Below, piece by piece: positions 17,475 through 26,354 of a DNA stretch of 64,000 nucleotides. Below the pieces are notes generated by a model. The model was not told the DNA's origin. It did not search any database and was given only the letters and a program-made list of their open reading frames with translations. The stretch is from an uncultured Opitutaceae bacterium (lineage in GTDB: Bacteria; Verrucomicrobiota; Verrucomicrobiia; Opitutales; Opitutaceae), in the NCBI GenBank assembly GCA_951813085.1, contig OX638348.1:4736501-4800500 (forward strand), read 5' to 3'. The translations under genes and the position numbers were made by a program. Position 1 is the first letter of the stretch, and the number at the start of each line of letters is the position of its first letter.

Positions 17475-19028
17475 ATGAATAGATTTATAGTTGAAAAAAT
17501 TCGATTGGGAGGGCTGGTTCTGGCGGTCGTAGGCTGCGGGCTGCTTGCAGAAGATCCGCCCAATGTCATCATCGTCCTAGCGGATGACCTAGGAATCGGG
17601 GATGTTTCCTTCTACAACGAGAACGCTGCCTGGGAGACGCCGCACATCGATCGCTTAGCGGCCAAGGGCATGTCGTTCTCAGACGCCCATACGAGCGCCT
17701 CGATTTGCACTCCTACGCGCTATGGAATCATGACGGGTCGCTACAATTGGCGGTCAACGCGGAAGAGCGGGGGAGGCGATGGCTATTCACCACCGTTGAT
17801 TGAAGGCGATCGACTGACCTTGCCCGAACTCTTTAAATCGAAGGGCTACCATACGGGAATCGTAGGCAAGTGGCATCTTGGTTGGAATTGGCAGATCGAG
17901 GGATCGAAACAAGTGGCCTTCGATGACAAAATTCGTCCGGAAATTGACTTTAGCAAAACGATTAGCGGGGGGCCTCGAGACCACGGATTTGATTATTCCT
18001 ACGGAACGGCAGCGTCCCTTTCCTCGCCCCCGTTCATTTATGTCGAAAATAGCATGCCGACTGCTCTGCCGAATGGAATCTCCGTTAACTACGACGAAAA
18101 AGCGTTCTGGCGAAAAGGACCGATCGCTCCTGATTTTAAGCATGTTGAAACCCTGCCCAATATAGTGGATCGATCGATTGGCTATATCCAGGAACGGGCG
18201 GCTTCGGATCAGCCCTTTTTTCTCTACTGCGCTTTCACGGCGCCGCATGCCCCCGTCATTCCTCCGACCGAGTATATCGGAAAAAGCAATACGAACGCGT
18301 ATGGGGACTTCGTGCTTTACGTAGACGATATGGTAGGTCGAATTTGGGAAGCGGTCGAGTCGGATGATCGACTGGAGAATACGCTGCTATTCTTTACGAG
18401 CGACAATGGCCAGTCGCCCCGGGCGGATTTCGAGCTGGATGAGCTTCCGCTCGCGAATCACAATGGCAGCTATATCTATCGCGGAAGGAAATTCGACATA
18501 TACGAAGGGGGTCATCGCGTGCCATTCATCGCGGCTTGGCCCGGTAAGATTCGAGCCGGCTCGCGTTCGAAGGAGACGATTTGCACGGTTGATTTCATGG
18601 CGACCGCCGCGGAACTGCTCGATGTAGACCTTCCCGATGAAGCGGGCGAAGATAGCTATAGCGTGCTGCCGGTATTGACGAGACAGCAGTACTCGAAGCC
18701 ATTGCGCGAAGCCACGGTCATGCATTCAAGCGAAGGGCGATTCGCTATTCGAAAGGGCGATTGGAAGCTCATCCTATGGCCGGGTTCTGGCGGTTGGGGT
18801 TTTCCAGCGACCGAGGAGGAAATGAATGGGCTGCCCCGGTTTCAGCTCTACAATTTGAAGAACGATCCAGCTGAGTCGAAAAACCTCTACGAGTCGCAGC
18901 CCAAACGGGTGAGTGAGCTGAAGAATTTGCTGAAGTCCTATGTGCTTGAGGGACGTAGCACACCGGGGGCGCGACAAGCGAACGACGGTTCCGAGCGGTG
19001 GGCTGAATTGGATTGGATGGATGATTGA
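17475..19028 (+). CDS. Sulfatase, probable lipoprotein
   Basis: 517 residues, formylglycine sulfatase. The N-terminus has a signal with a lipobox-like VVGC ending at Cys21, so it may be lipid-anchored. NVIIVLADDLGIGD gives the metal-binding Asp pair, and C78-T-P-T-R in SICTPTRYGIMTGRYNWRS is the canonical site converted to formylglycine. Further hallmarks are GIVGKWHLG, APHAP, FTSDNG and a C-terminal FRLYNLKNDPAESKNL-like stretch (FQLYNLKNDPAESKNL). It sits between the SDR and the GH88/105 hydrolase, so it probably removes sulfate from an oligosaccharide before or after uronyl cleavage. Needs an FGE or anSME maturase encoded elsewhere. Confidence 0.92.
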   Translation: MNRFIVEKIRLGGLVLAVVGCGLLAEDPPNVIIVLADDLGIGDVSFYNENAAWETPHIDRLAAKGMSFSDAHTSASICTPTRYGIMTGRYNWRSTRKSGGGDGYSPPLIEGDRLTLPELFKSKGYHTGIVGKWHLGWNWQIEGSKQVAFDDKIRPEIDFSKTISGGPRDHGFDYSYGTAASLSSPPFIYVENSMPTALPNGISVNYDEKAFWRKGPIAPDFKHVETLPNIVDRSIGYIQERAASDQPFFLYCAFTAPHAPVIPPTEYIGKSNTNAYGDFVLYVDDMVGRIWEAVESDDRLENTLLFFTSDNGQSPRADFELDELPLANHNGSYIYRGRKFDIYEGGHRVPFIAAWPGKIRAGSRSKETICTVDFMATAAELLDVDLPDEAGEDSYSVLPVLTRQQYSKPLREATVMHSSEGRFAIRKGDWKLILWPGSGGWGFPATEEEMNGLPRFQLYNLKNDPAESKNLYESQPKRVSELKNLLKSYVLEGRSTPGARQANDGSERWAELDWMDD

Positions 19029-19040
19029 GGTGATGATTCG

Positions 19041-20084
19041 ATGAAGAGCACTTCTGCATCAATGAGCCCTGCGCCCAACGAATCCTTACAGCATAGGGAT
19101 ATCGTAGCGCGGGTGGCGGACACCACGATGCGTTGGCCTTTTCGAATGTGGGGGTTTGGTGAAGGAATCGCGTTGCGCGGGCTACTCGCCGCTTTTCGTG
19201 TTACAGGAAACGAATCCTATCGCGAATTCGTATTAAGCTTATTGCAGAACTATGTAGAAAAGAGTGTAGGAACACGAAACGAAGAGCATATCGCGCCCGG
19301 GACTGAATTGCTGTTGATGTATGAGGAATGCGGTGACGATCGATTTGTCGATGCCGCCAGAAAACTTGGAGCCCTGAACAAATCCTTTCCTGCTAATTCA
19401 TTTGGAGCGAAAATGCATCGACCGGATATGGCGGGCTGGCGTAGTCAAATCTGGGTGGACTGCATGGATGTCGATGCTCCATTTTTAGTCCGACTGGGAA
19501 AACTCGTCGGGGACGATTCTTACACGAACCAAGGGCTGGATGAGATACTCGGCTATGCGCGAGCTTTGCAGATCGATGGTCAGAGTAATGAGGAAGGTCT
19601 ATTTTGGCATGGATACGAGAGTAGCTGCGGTACCAATGGGCAGCTCTGGGCGCGCGGAAATGGTTGGGCGTTGATGGGGCTCGTCGAAACGCTTAAATTG
19701 CTTCCGGAATCGAGCGCAGACAGAAGTGAATTGACGGATCGATTGAATCAGCTTTGTCACGGATTGAAGCGGCATCAGCATACAGGCGGTTTATGGCATA
19801 CGGTCCTCGACCGACCCGATACTTACTTGGAATCAACTTTGGCCGTTATGGTAGCCTTTGCCCTTCGAGAAGCTTTTGAGCATGCTTTGGTGGATACGGA
19901 TGCCTATTCGGAAATGGAGCGCAAGGCGAGAGTCGCTGCGCTTGGATGCGTTTGCACCGACGGTGGATTGGATCGCGTCAGCGATGCCACGCCAATTGGT
20001 GAACTTGAAATGTACGCGTCGCGGCCTTTTGGAATTTTCCCATGGGGCCAAGGACCCTTGTTGCTAATGCTGTCCCAAGAATAG
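19041..20084 (+). CDS. GH88/GH105-type unsaturated uronyl hydrolase
   Basis: 347 residues, an alpha6/alpha6 toroid of the unsaturated glucuronyl / rhamnogalacturonyl hydrolase group. Recognisable segments are RWPFRMWGFGEGIALRGLL near the N-terminus, WVDCMDVDAPFLVRLGKL with the catalytic-region Asp, LWARGNGWALMGLVETL, and GLWHTVLDRPDTYLESTLAVM. These enzymes remove the 4,5-unsaturated uronic acid left at the non-reducing end by polysaccharide lyases. No signal peptide is seen, so it should act in the cytoplasm on imported oligosaccharides. Its presence is the best evidence that the island's substrate is a uronate-containing polysaccharide cut by a lyase. No lyase was identified with certainty in the window. 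Confidence 0.87.
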   Translation: MKSTSASMSPAPNESLQHRDIVARVADTTMRWPFRMWGFGEGIALRGLLAAFRVTGNESYREFVLSLLQNYVEKSVGTRNEEHIAPGTELLLMYEECGDDRFVDAARKLGALNKSFPANSFGAKMHRPDMAGWRSQIWVDCMDVDAPFLVRLGKLVGDDSYTNQGLDEILGYARALQIDGQSNEEGLFWHGYESSCGTNGQLWARGNGWALMGLVETLKLLPESSADRSELTDRLNQLCHGLKRHQHTGGLWHTVLDRPDTYLESTLAVMVAFALREAFEHALVDTDAYSEMERKARVAALGCVCTDGGLDRVSDATPIGELEMYASRPFGIFPWGQGPLLLMLSQE

Positions 20085-20086
20085 CT

Positions 20087-21292
20087 ATGAAAGTCGAACG
20101 AATCGAAACGTACGCCGTACAGGCGAAGCCTATAGACGCGAAGAGCTACTGGGGGAGTCGCGGCTGGGGAAAAGAAAATCGCTCGCCCGAGCTTTCGACA
20201 GAGTATCCGCCGCCTCTGCGCCGTCGCTTTATATATTCCAAAACGATTGATACGGTACTCGTGAAGGTGACTACGGATGATGGGCAAGTAGGTTGGGGCG
20301 AGTCGAAGGCGCCGGTTGCGCCGCAAGCCACGAAGCAGATTATAGATTTGCTGCTATCTGATATCGTTGTCGGCGAGGACCCTCACGATGTAGTGGTATT
20401 GTGGGAACGTATGTATGCAGGGATGCGCGTGCGTGGTCACCGGGCGGGATTCTATCTCGAAGCGATTAGCGGCGTTGACATCGCCCTTTGGGACCTCATC
20501 GGAAAAGCGTCGGGAAAGCCGCTTTATCAGTTGCTTGGGGGATGCTTTCGAAATCCAGTACGCGTGTATGCATCGGGATTGCCGGCGTTGAGCTACGATC
20601 AGCCAGAGGAGGCGTTTGAGAGCTTAGTAAACGATGCGCGTGACCTAGAAAGAGATGGATACACGGGGCTAAAGATGGCGATTGGAAGAGGAATCAAAGG
20701 CGACTTGAAAAGTATCCGCGCGGTTCGTGAGGCGTTGGGGGACGATTTCATGATCTATACCGATGCTGCGGGCGTTTATGATCGCGCCCAGGCGATGCAG
20801 CTGGGTCACGAGCTTCAGGAACTGGGCTGCATGTGGTTCGAGATGCCTACGGCACCCGAGGATGTAGCGGGCTATGGAGAATTGGCTCGCGCTCTCAGAA
20901 TCCCGATCGCGACAGATTCATTGACCTCTCGCTATGAGACTGCCGAGTTTATTCGTGCGGGCGGATTGGATGTGGTATTGCTTGACGTTTGCAGAGCGGG
21001 CGGAATCACCGAGTGCAAGCGCATCGCTGAGATGGCTGACGGATTTGGCCTCGCGTTCGCTCCGCACATCAGTATTGGCTCGGCCATACATTTCGCGGCA
21101 AGCGCCCATATGGCGACCGCCATGCCCAATACGATGACGTCGGAGTACTGGTTTGGCGACAACCCGATTGGCGATTGCCTGTTGCGCGAGCCGCTGCGGT
21201 TCGAAAATGGCTGCATGCATACTCCGGACAAGCCTGGTCTCGGAATCGGGATCGATGAATCGGTTCTCCAAGAAATCCTGGCGGGAGCTTGA
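20087..21292 (+). CDS. Mandelate racemase/muconate lactonizing enzyme family protein (third copy)
   Basis: 401 residues from ATG 20087, which lies three bases after the upstream stop; a longer frame from 20042 would overlap the GH88/105 gene and is not preferred. Active-site candidates are Lys196 (LKMAIG), Asp226 (YTDAAG), Glu252 (WFEMP), His327 (FAPHISIG) and Asp277 (ATDSLTSR). The last replaces the usual third metal-ligand Glu, unlike the other two family members here. It may therefore have a different substrate or metal geometry. The gene is followed closely by an esterase. Overall similarity to the copy at 9096 (RVRG, GRAAGITECKRIA-type C-terminal part) suggests related acid-sugar dehydratases. 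Confidence 0.86.
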   Translation: MKVERIETYAVQAKPIDAKSYWGSRGWGKENRSPELSTEYPPPLRRRFIYSKTIDTVLVKVTTDDGQVGWGESKAPVAPQATKQIIDLLLSDIVVGEDPHDVVVLWERMYAGMRVRGHRAGFYLEAISGVDIALWDLIGKASGKPLYQLLGGCFRNPVRVYASGLPALSYDQPEEAFESLVNDARDLERDGYTGLKMAIGRGIKGDLKSIRAVREALGDDFMIYTDAAGVYDRAQAMQLGHELQELGCMWFEMPTAPEDVAGYGELARALRIPIATDSLTSRYETAEFIRAGGLDVVLLDVCRAGGITECKRIAEMADGFGLAFAPHISIGSAIHFAASAHMATAMPNTMTSEYWFGDNPIGDCLLREPLRFENGCMHTPDKPGLGIGIDESVLQEILAGA

Positions 21293-21312
21293 GCCGGGAG
21301 ACTCTATCAATC

Positions 21313-22209
21313 ATGGCTAGCGATGCGCTCAGAAAGTTGATCGAACTAAAGCGTTCGAATCCGTATGATCCGAAAAAGACGATCCAAGCTCTTCGGGAGG
21401 TTGGAGCGGATGCGGGCAGCGAACCGCGCGAAGGAACCGAGGTTGCTTCGGTGGATGCCAAAGGAGTGCCTGCTGAATGGGTGGTCAATGGTGTACCCGA
21501 TACGGATACTGTATTCATGTTCTTGCACGGGGGCGGCTACTATCGCGGTTCAGCCCAGGCAAGTCGACGGATTGCGTCGGACTTGAGCGCGGCCTGTCAT
21601 TGTAAATGCATTACGGTTGACTATCGACTAGCGCCCGAACATCCGTTTCCCGCCGCATTGGATGATGCGTTCAACGTCTATTGCTGGCTGGAATCTAATG
21701 GCATTCCCGCAAGTCGTATCGTTGTAGGCGGCAGTTCCGCAGGTGGGGGCCTATCCGCAGCTCTTTTAGCAAGACTTAAACGTGAAAGCAGGGTGCAACC
21801 TGCGGCTGCCATATTGCTGTCGCCATGGACGGATTTAACGCAAAGCGCAGAGACCTTCGCTTCAAACGCTGCATCGGATCCTGCCATTTCGAAAGCCTAT
21901 CTCGATCGAATGGCCTTGGCTTACCTTGACGGAGTTTCTCCAACGGACCCTCGCGCATCGCCCGTATATTCGGACTTGAGCGGGTTGCCTCCCCTGTTGG
22001 TGCAGGTAGGAAACTCAGAGACCATGTATGGCGATGCCCTCGCCTTTGTGGCAAAAGCCCGTTCGGCAGGAGTTGAAGTGGCGCTTGAAGAATACGATGA
22101 TGTCATTCATGGTTGGCACAACAGCGCTCACACAATCCCGAATATTCCAGAGACCCTGAGGGCATTTGAACAGATCGGAGACTTCTTTAAAGAAATCGAC
22201 AAACGCTAG
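21313..22209 (+). CDS. Alpha/beta hydrolase of the hormone-sensitive-lipase family
   Basis: 298 residues from ATG 21313 (a TTG at 21289 overlapping the previous stop is an alternative). It has the oxyanion motif HGGGYYRG at about 72-79, DYRLAPEHPFPAAL, the nucleophile elbow GGSSAGG with Ser142, an Asp in SPTDPRASP, and His in VIHGWHNSA. HSL-family enzymes hydrolyse short acyl or acetyl esters. No export signal is present. In this island it may remove acetyl groups from imported sugars or open a lactone, as some HSL-like enzymes do. Downstream is a sulfatase 18 bases away, so it stays in the operon. Confidence 0.88.
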   Translation: MASDALRKLIELKRSNPYDPKKTIQALREVGADAGSEPREGTEVASVDAKGVPAEWVVNGVPDTDTVFMFLHGGGYYRGSAQASRRIASDLSAACHCKCITVDYRLAPEHPFPAALDDAFNVYCWLESNGIPASRIVVGGSSAGGGLSAALLARLKRESRVQPAAAILLSPWTDLTQSAETFASNAASDPAISKAYLDRMALAYLDGVSPTDPRASPVYSDLSGLPPLLVQVGNSETMYGDALAFVAKARSAGVEVALEEYDDVIHGWHNSAHTIPNIPETLRAFEQIGDFFKEIDKR

Positions 22210-22227
22210 TATCTTTCTTTTTGGCCT

Positions 22228-23721
22228 ATGAAATTTAAATTGAGTTCTTTCGAATGCGCGATTTCCGCCCTTGCGATTGTAGTCAGTATGGCGCAAAGCC
22301 CGGCGGCCCGACCGAATATTCTATGGATCGTGATAGACGACATGGGTTGCGAGATGTCTTGCTATGGCGAGGAATTAATCGAGACGCCGAATATTGATCG
22401 TCTCGCTCGTGAAGGCGTTCGATTCACGAATGCCTTCTTGACCTCTCCCGTCTGTTCAACGGCCCGATCGTCCATGATTACAGGCATGTATCAGACCACG
22501 ATCGGCGCGCACAATCATTTGAGTGGCCGTGGTGAGCGTAAGATCCAATTAACGAATGGCGTGGAGCCGATTCCCGTATTGTTTCAGAAAGCGGGGTACT
22601 TCACGTCCAATGGCGACTACCCCAAAAAAACGGAGGGCCTGGGGAAAAACGACTATAATTTCGAATGGGACGCATCCATGTACGAAGCCCCGTACTACCG
22701 CGGTAGAAAAGAAGACCAACCTTTCTTTGCGCAGCTCCAGCTTTGGGGTGGCAAGAATCGTCACCGCCCGCCCTGGGATAAGGGAGAAGCCGAGGATTTA
22801 TTGGGCTCGGTCGTGGATCCAAGTGAAGTCGTCTTGCCGCCGTACTATCCTCGAGATCAGCTAATCCTTGAGGATTGGGCCCAATACTTGGATACAGTCA
22901 GGTATACGGACAAGTTGGTAGGCCAAATTCTGGATCAATTGGAAGAGGAAGGAATTCGCGATGATACGATTGTCGTTTTGTTTGCGGATAACGGAATCAG
23001 TCATGCGCGAGGCAAGCAATTCGTCTACGACGAGGGAATTCGTACGCCATTGATCATAAGTGGTCCGGGAATCGCGCGTGGTCAGGTACGTGGTGACCTG
23101 ATCGAGCATATCGACCTTGCGGCGACATCGCTAGCGCTCGCGGAGGAAGCGGTACCTCTATGGATGCAGGGTGACGACATTTTTGCCTCGGACTACAGAT
23201 CGAAAGAAGCGGTATTCGCAGCCCGTGATCGTTGTGGAGAGACAGTAGACATGACGCGATCCGTCCGCACGACGAAGTATAAGTATATACGCAATTTCTT
23301 CCCTGGCAGGCCGCACCTGCAACCCACGAATTACAAAGATACGAAACCCATCTTGATTCGATTGAGAGAGCTGCACGAAAAGGGGAAATTGAATACGCTT
23401 CAGGAAAATCTGCTATTTTCTCCTGACCGTCCGATCGAGGAACTCTATGACATCGTGTCCGATCCATACGAAACCATTAACCTGGCAGGTCGCCCCGAGC
23501 ATGAAGGCCAATTGGTCTCGATGCGGCAGCGATTGGTGGATTGGATGAAGGATACTCATGACCCAGGTCCTGAATCGGATGAAATTTACGCCATCGAAAT
23601 GGAGTACCAAATCGAGAGGAACAAGCGCAATCCAGAAGGGTACGCAGCCATAAAGCGAAATGTAGAATTGTACCAACGTTGGATGACCGAGAAACCATAT
23701 GTCCCTTTGTTAGAAGAGTAG
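22228..23721 (+). CDS. Sulfatase with a non-standard C-S-T-A-R active-site motif
   Basis: 497 residues, secreted (signal about 1-26). ILWIVIDDMGCEMSCYGEELIETPNIDRLA is clearly a sulfatase start (residues about 31-60). The formylglycine Cys76 lies in SPVCSTARSSMITGMYQTT. The third position is Thr instead of the usual Pro, so the motif is C-x-T-x-R. The later parts are intact: WDSGEAE-like spacer, TIVVLFADNGISHARGKQF, and a C-terminal ELYDIVSDPYETINLAG. The overall pattern, with QTTIGAHNH after the active site, recalls heparan-N-sulfatase-like enzymes. The preceding HSL hydrolase and the following exported hydrolase are in the same run of genes. Function: removal of O- or N-sulfate outside the cytoplasm. 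Confidence 0.88.
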   Translation: MKFKLSSFECAISALAIVVSMAQSPAARPNILWIVIDDMGCEMSCYGEELIETPNIDRLAREGVRFTNAFLTSPVCSTARSSMITGMYQTTIGAHNHLSGRGERKIQLTNGVEPIPVLFQKAGYFTSNGDYPKKTEGLGKNDYNFEWDASMYEAPYYRGRKEDQPFFAQLQLWGGKNRHRPPWDKGEAEDLLGSVVDPSEVVLPPYYPRDQLILEDWAQYLDTVRYTDKLVGQILDQLEEEGIRDDTIVVLFADNGISHARGKQFVYDEGIRTPLIISGPGIARGQVRGDLIEHIDLAATSLALAEEAVPLWMQGDDIFASDYRSKEAVFAARDRCGETVDMTRSVRTTKYKYIRNFFPGRPHLQPTNYKDTKPILIRLRELHEKGKLNTLQENLLFSPDRPIEELYDIVSDPYETINLAGRPEHEGQLVSMRQRLVDWMKDTHDPGPESDEIYAIEMEYQIERNKRNPEGYAAIKRNVELYQRWMTEKPYVPLLEE

Positions 23722-23733
23722 GATCGCAAGAGA

Positions 23734-24657
23734 ATGGAATTTCCACGGTTTTTGGCAGTCAGTAGCCTTTTGCTTTGCAGTTTCCCTTTGCTGGGCAAGG
23801 AAGGAAACGTCCTGCTCGATACGAAATCGATGGATACGCTGGCGTTGCCGGAGCTTAGCGACGGCGCTCCTGCTGCGGGAAAGCTCGTGTCCGCTACCCC
23901 GACGGAGTATGAAGGCACGCAGGTGTATCATCTGCTTTATTTGCCCGTTTCATGGAATTCAGAAGGCGAACGATTGCCTATTATTTTTGAATACACGGGA
24001 AATTATTTTCCTCGATCAGGTTCGACGGGCGAAGTGAAGGATGCGGCGCTGGGTTATGGACTGTCGGGAGGAGAATTTATTTGGGTATCGTTGCCCTATA
24101 TCAAGCATGGGGGACAGCAGAACGAAGTGACTTGGTGGGGCGATGTCGGACTTACGGTCAACTATGCAAAGGTGAATGTCCCACGGATAGTCAGCGAATT
24201 CCATGCGGATCCCAATGCGGTTATTCTGTGTGGTTTTTCGCGAGGAGCGATTGGTGTGAATTTCATCGGCTTGCATGATGATGAGATTGCCTCGCTTTGG
24301 ACCGCATTCATCTCTCATGACCACTTTGACGGAGTGAAGGCTTGGACCAAAACGGATTGGGGAAGCCCTCTGGCGTCTTACCAAGCGGGCGCAATTGAGC
24401 GTCTCAAGCGAATCGGAGGACGCCCTTATCTCGTTTCGCAAAATAGGAGAAACTATGGAGCGGACATCTTCATCGGCGCGCATTTAGCGTCGATTGACAA
24501 TTTCACTTTCCTCTATGTCGATACGGGCAGTGTTTTTGGAATTTTCCCCAATGACTGGGCGAAATCGCCCCATACGGATAGATGGCCTTTGCTACCCAGT
24601 ATCCACCGTGAGCGCGCTTGGGAATGGATGAATCGAACGGTCGGGGACGTGAAGTAG
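23734..24657 (+). CDS. Exported alpha/beta hydrolase-like protein of unknown substrate
   Basis: 307 residues, signal peptide about 1-22 (FLAVSSLLLCSFPLLG). The body looks like an esterase/depolymerase-type alpha/beta hydrolase: an Arg-rich strand LPIIFEYTGNYFPR, GFSRGAIG as a GxSxG nucleophile elbow (about residues 169-176) and a late His-rich HDHFDG segment. The catalytic Asp and His cannot be placed with confidence. It closes the catabolic island; the sulfatase ends 13 bases upstream and a repeat-rich gap follows. It could be a carbohydrate esterase. No named family was recognised. Confidence 0.7.
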   Translation: MEFPRFLAVSSLLLCSFPLLGKEGNVLLDTKSMDTLALPELSDGAPAAGKLVSATPTEYEGTQVYHLLYLPVSWNSEGERLPIIFEYTGNYFPRSGSTGEVKDAALGYGLSGGEFIWVSLPYIKHGGQQNEVTWWGDVGLTVNYAKVNVPRIVSEFHADPNAVILCGFSRGAIGVNFIGLHDDEIASLWTAFISHDHFDGVKAWTKTDWGSPLASYQAGAIERLKRIGGRPYLVSQNRRNYGADIFIGAHLASIDNFTFLYVDTGSVFGIFPNDWAKSPHTDRWPLLPSIHRERAWEWMNRTVGDVK

Positions 24658-24680
24658 CCGCTTCTCCTCAATTGAACAAT

Positions 24681-24708
24681 GGTAGCGGCGGATCTCCGAG
24701 CCGCCACC
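24681..24708. repeat. Second hairpin repeat family, copy 1
   Basis: The stretch begins GGTAGCGGCGGATC and ends GAGCCGCCACC, able to fold as a GC-rich hairpin. Related copies lie at 44006-44035 (other strand) and 58960-58990. Here and at 58960 it stands 6-9 bases before a reverse unit of the TTAACAGGAT family, soon after a gene stop. It could also act as a terminator for the upstream gene. Confidence 0.55.
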
Positions 24709-24713
24709 GCTCT

Positions 24714-24795
24714 CTCATCACGTTGCCGCGGAGCGGCATCATGCGAGCGCCTTGTCTCGGCGAAGCTCGGAGAGCGTAGCCGGAATCCTGTTAAT
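24714..24795 (-). repeat. TTAACAGGAT/TGATGAG palindromic unit, locus A left (reverse)
   Basis: Read on the minus strand it begins ATTAACAGGAT and ends CGTGATGAG, with an internal CATGATG and two GC-rich hairpins (CTCCGAGC/GCTTCGCCGAG region and CCGCTCCGCGG). It is head-to-head with the next unit across a 38-base spacer. Confidence 0.75.
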
Positions 24796-24833
24796 AGTGA
24801 ATACAGGATATAGTTGTGAGGGCTTTCTTTTTA

Positions 24834-24899
24834 TTAACAGGATACGTCCCGCTGCCGCAGGACTACATGATGGCTCGCTTCGCGAGCCTGCATGATGAG
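24834..24899 (+). repeat. TTAACAGGAT/CATGATGAG palindromic unit, locus A right (forward)
   Basis: 66 bases: TTAACAGGATACG head, first hairpin and CATGATG, second hairpin (GCTCGCTTCGCGAGC) and the closing CATGATGAG. Same length and plan as the unit at 35928. It lies in the 315-base gap between two convergent genes; apart from these repeats nothing else was seen in that gap. Confidence 0.8.
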
Positions 24900-24972
24900 A
24901 AAAGAGGGGAAAGGGTATTGGTTCACAGGATTTGGCGGAACCCTGTTGATGGGTGGCCGCTTTGGCTGCGGT

Positions 24973-25755
24973 TTAACCGCTCCGCTTTTGCTTGAAGAGC
25001 CAGGTCATGAAGTCGCTCTCCGGATCGCAGCGGTCGCTGCTGGCCTCCGTAATGCCGTTGTCGGCGCCTGTGATGAACTTGCCGGCGATGCCGTGTCCGT
25101 CGCCCTTGAAGGTGGTGAGCTTCATGTTGCCATCCAGCGCTTTCATTTCTCCGAATAGCGTTAGCTGAGGCCCGATGGGGCAGGTGGTGTCCTTGTCTCC
25201 GTGAAAGGCCCAGACGGGTACATCCTTGATGAGCGACGCTTCGATAAAGTCGTTGTCTTGCGTGCGTCCCGTTCCCGCGCACGGTGCGGCAGCGGCGAAA
25301 TAGCCGGAATCGATTTGCAAAATGATGTTGATCCCATGACCGCCCATGGAGTGGCCGAGCACGTAAATGCGGTCCGTATCCACTGATGGGAGACTGGAGA
25401 TGATGGACTTGATGTGATTCAGCTGCGTTTCTCCCCAAAGCTCGGTCGATTGCGGGGCGAGCACGTAGCAAGGAAAATCCATCCGCCTTTGCGGGTCCGC
25501 AAGCTGCGCGTTCCAAGGTCTCAGTTGCTTTGCATTGTCGGTACCGCGCCCGCCCCCGCCGTGGAGCGAAACGATTATGGGGTACTTTTTCGAGGCGTCG
25601 TACCCTGCGGGTTCCATAAGCCGGTAAGGCATGGGGCCGTCGGAGTGAGGCTCGTAGAGATTGACCCAAGCCCGGTCCCGTTGATTGTCTTGAGCGCAGA
25701 GGCTGCTAGCGATTGAAGCGAGCACGAAGGGTATGAGGAATTGGTGGGGTATCAT
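24973..25755 (-). CDS. Exported esterase / prolyl-oligopeptidase-like alpha/beta hydrolase
   Basis: 260 residues from the ATG at 25755; a longer frame extends upstream but the signal peptide (MIPHQFLIPFVLASIASSLC) marks the true start. Motifs are SLHGGGGRG (oxyanion loop), GHSMGG with Ser136, AFHGDKDTTCP carrying the catalytic Asp, and GDGHGIAG with the His. This is the dienelactone/PHB-depolymerase-like set often annotated as a phospholipase/carboxylesterase or acetyl-xylan-type esterase. Last gene of a minus-strand group. Likely periplasmic removal of ester groups from glycans. A large antisense-like frame through the same stretch is only a shadow. Confidence 0.86.
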   Translation of the reverse strand: MIPHQFLIPFVLASIASSLCAQDNQRDRAWVNLYEPHSDGPMPYRLMEPAGYDASKKYPIIVSLHGGGGRGTDNAKQLRPWNAQLADPQRRMDFPCYVLAPQSTELWGETQLNHIKSIISSLPSVDTDRIYVLGHSMGGHGINIILQIDSGYFAAAAPCAGTGRTQDNDFIEASLIKDVPVWAFHGDKDTTCPIGPQLTLFGEMKALDGNMKLTTFKGDGHGIAGKFITGADNGITEASSDRCDPESDFMTWLFKQKRSG

Positions 25756-25871
25756 TGTTTCGAAGATTAGAAGTGAATCCGACTCTAGGTAAACAAAACA
25801 ATTGGAGGATTTCGAGCGTCTAGGGAATTCGAGGCAGGGGCGATTGCGACGCTGCGTTGGTGGGGTCGAAA

Positions 25872-26354
25872 TCAATATCCGTAGCCAATTGAGTAGGGCC
25901 GTGACGAAGCGTTCTGGGCTCTCAAGCCACCCCGGCTTCGGAGCGCTTCCCGCGCTCCCGGGCCTAAGACGCGGTTCATGGCGAGGCAGGGAGCGCAATG
26001 TGTAGCGCCCAGGAAATGGACGCCTTGTATCCTGAATGGAACGCCATAGAGCGCTTTCAAGTCTACGCCGGATACGATGAGGTTGCGACGTGTCACTTCG
26101 GGACCCATCGAATCAGGTAGCGATAGGGCCTTTGCCAGCGCTTGCCACACCTCGAGACTGAAGAAGGTCACATGCCCATTGTAGTCAGGTCGGTGGCGGC
26201 AGAATCGATCGCCCTCGATTCCGGAGTCCGCAATGAGGTTTATGGTTGAATGCGAACGTAGATCGGCGCCGTCTAGATTTCCGCCTCGTTGTCCGAATAC
26301 TTTATGGTCGGGCGCGGTGTATATTCCGTGGATTTCAATAGGGTAGCGGTTCAT
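25872..26354 (-). CDS. MOSC-domain protein
   Basis: 160 residues, a stand-alone MOSC domain (molybdenum cofactor sulfurase C-terminal type). Typical parts are the N-terminal IYTAPDHK, IEGDRFCR, GHVTFFSLEVW, the RRNLIVSGVDL segment, and ATHCAPCLAMNRVLGPGAREALRSRGGLRA with Cys120/Cys123. These domains bind or transfer sulfur in metal-cofactor chemistry; small ones resemble YiiM-like proteins. The start overlaps the stop of the upstream TIM-barrel gene by four bases, so the two are co-translated. No clear link to the neighbours' sugar functions is known. Confidence 0.87.
   Translation of the reverse strand: MNRYPIEIHGIYTAPDHKVFGQRGGNLDGADLRSHSTINLIADSGIEGDRFCRHRPDYNGHVTFFSLEVWQALAKALSLPDSMGPEVTRRNLIVSGVDLKALYGVPFRIQGVHFLGATHCAPCLAMNRVLGPGAREALRSRGGLRAQNASSRPYSIGYGY

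Noticed and set aside
24714-24899. Repeats considered as a CRISPR array
   Set aside because: Units are in opposite orientation, only two per place, differ in internal sequence, and there are no cas genes.
24923-25669. 248-codon minus-strand frame in the esterase region
   Set aside because: Wrong frame: the esterase motifs GHSMGG and HGDKD are in the 24973-25755 frame.
25872-25930. Possible frameshift at the end of the MOSC protein
   Set aside because: The last residues (SSRPYSIGYG) fit the normal end of small MOSC domains, so no lesion is needed.
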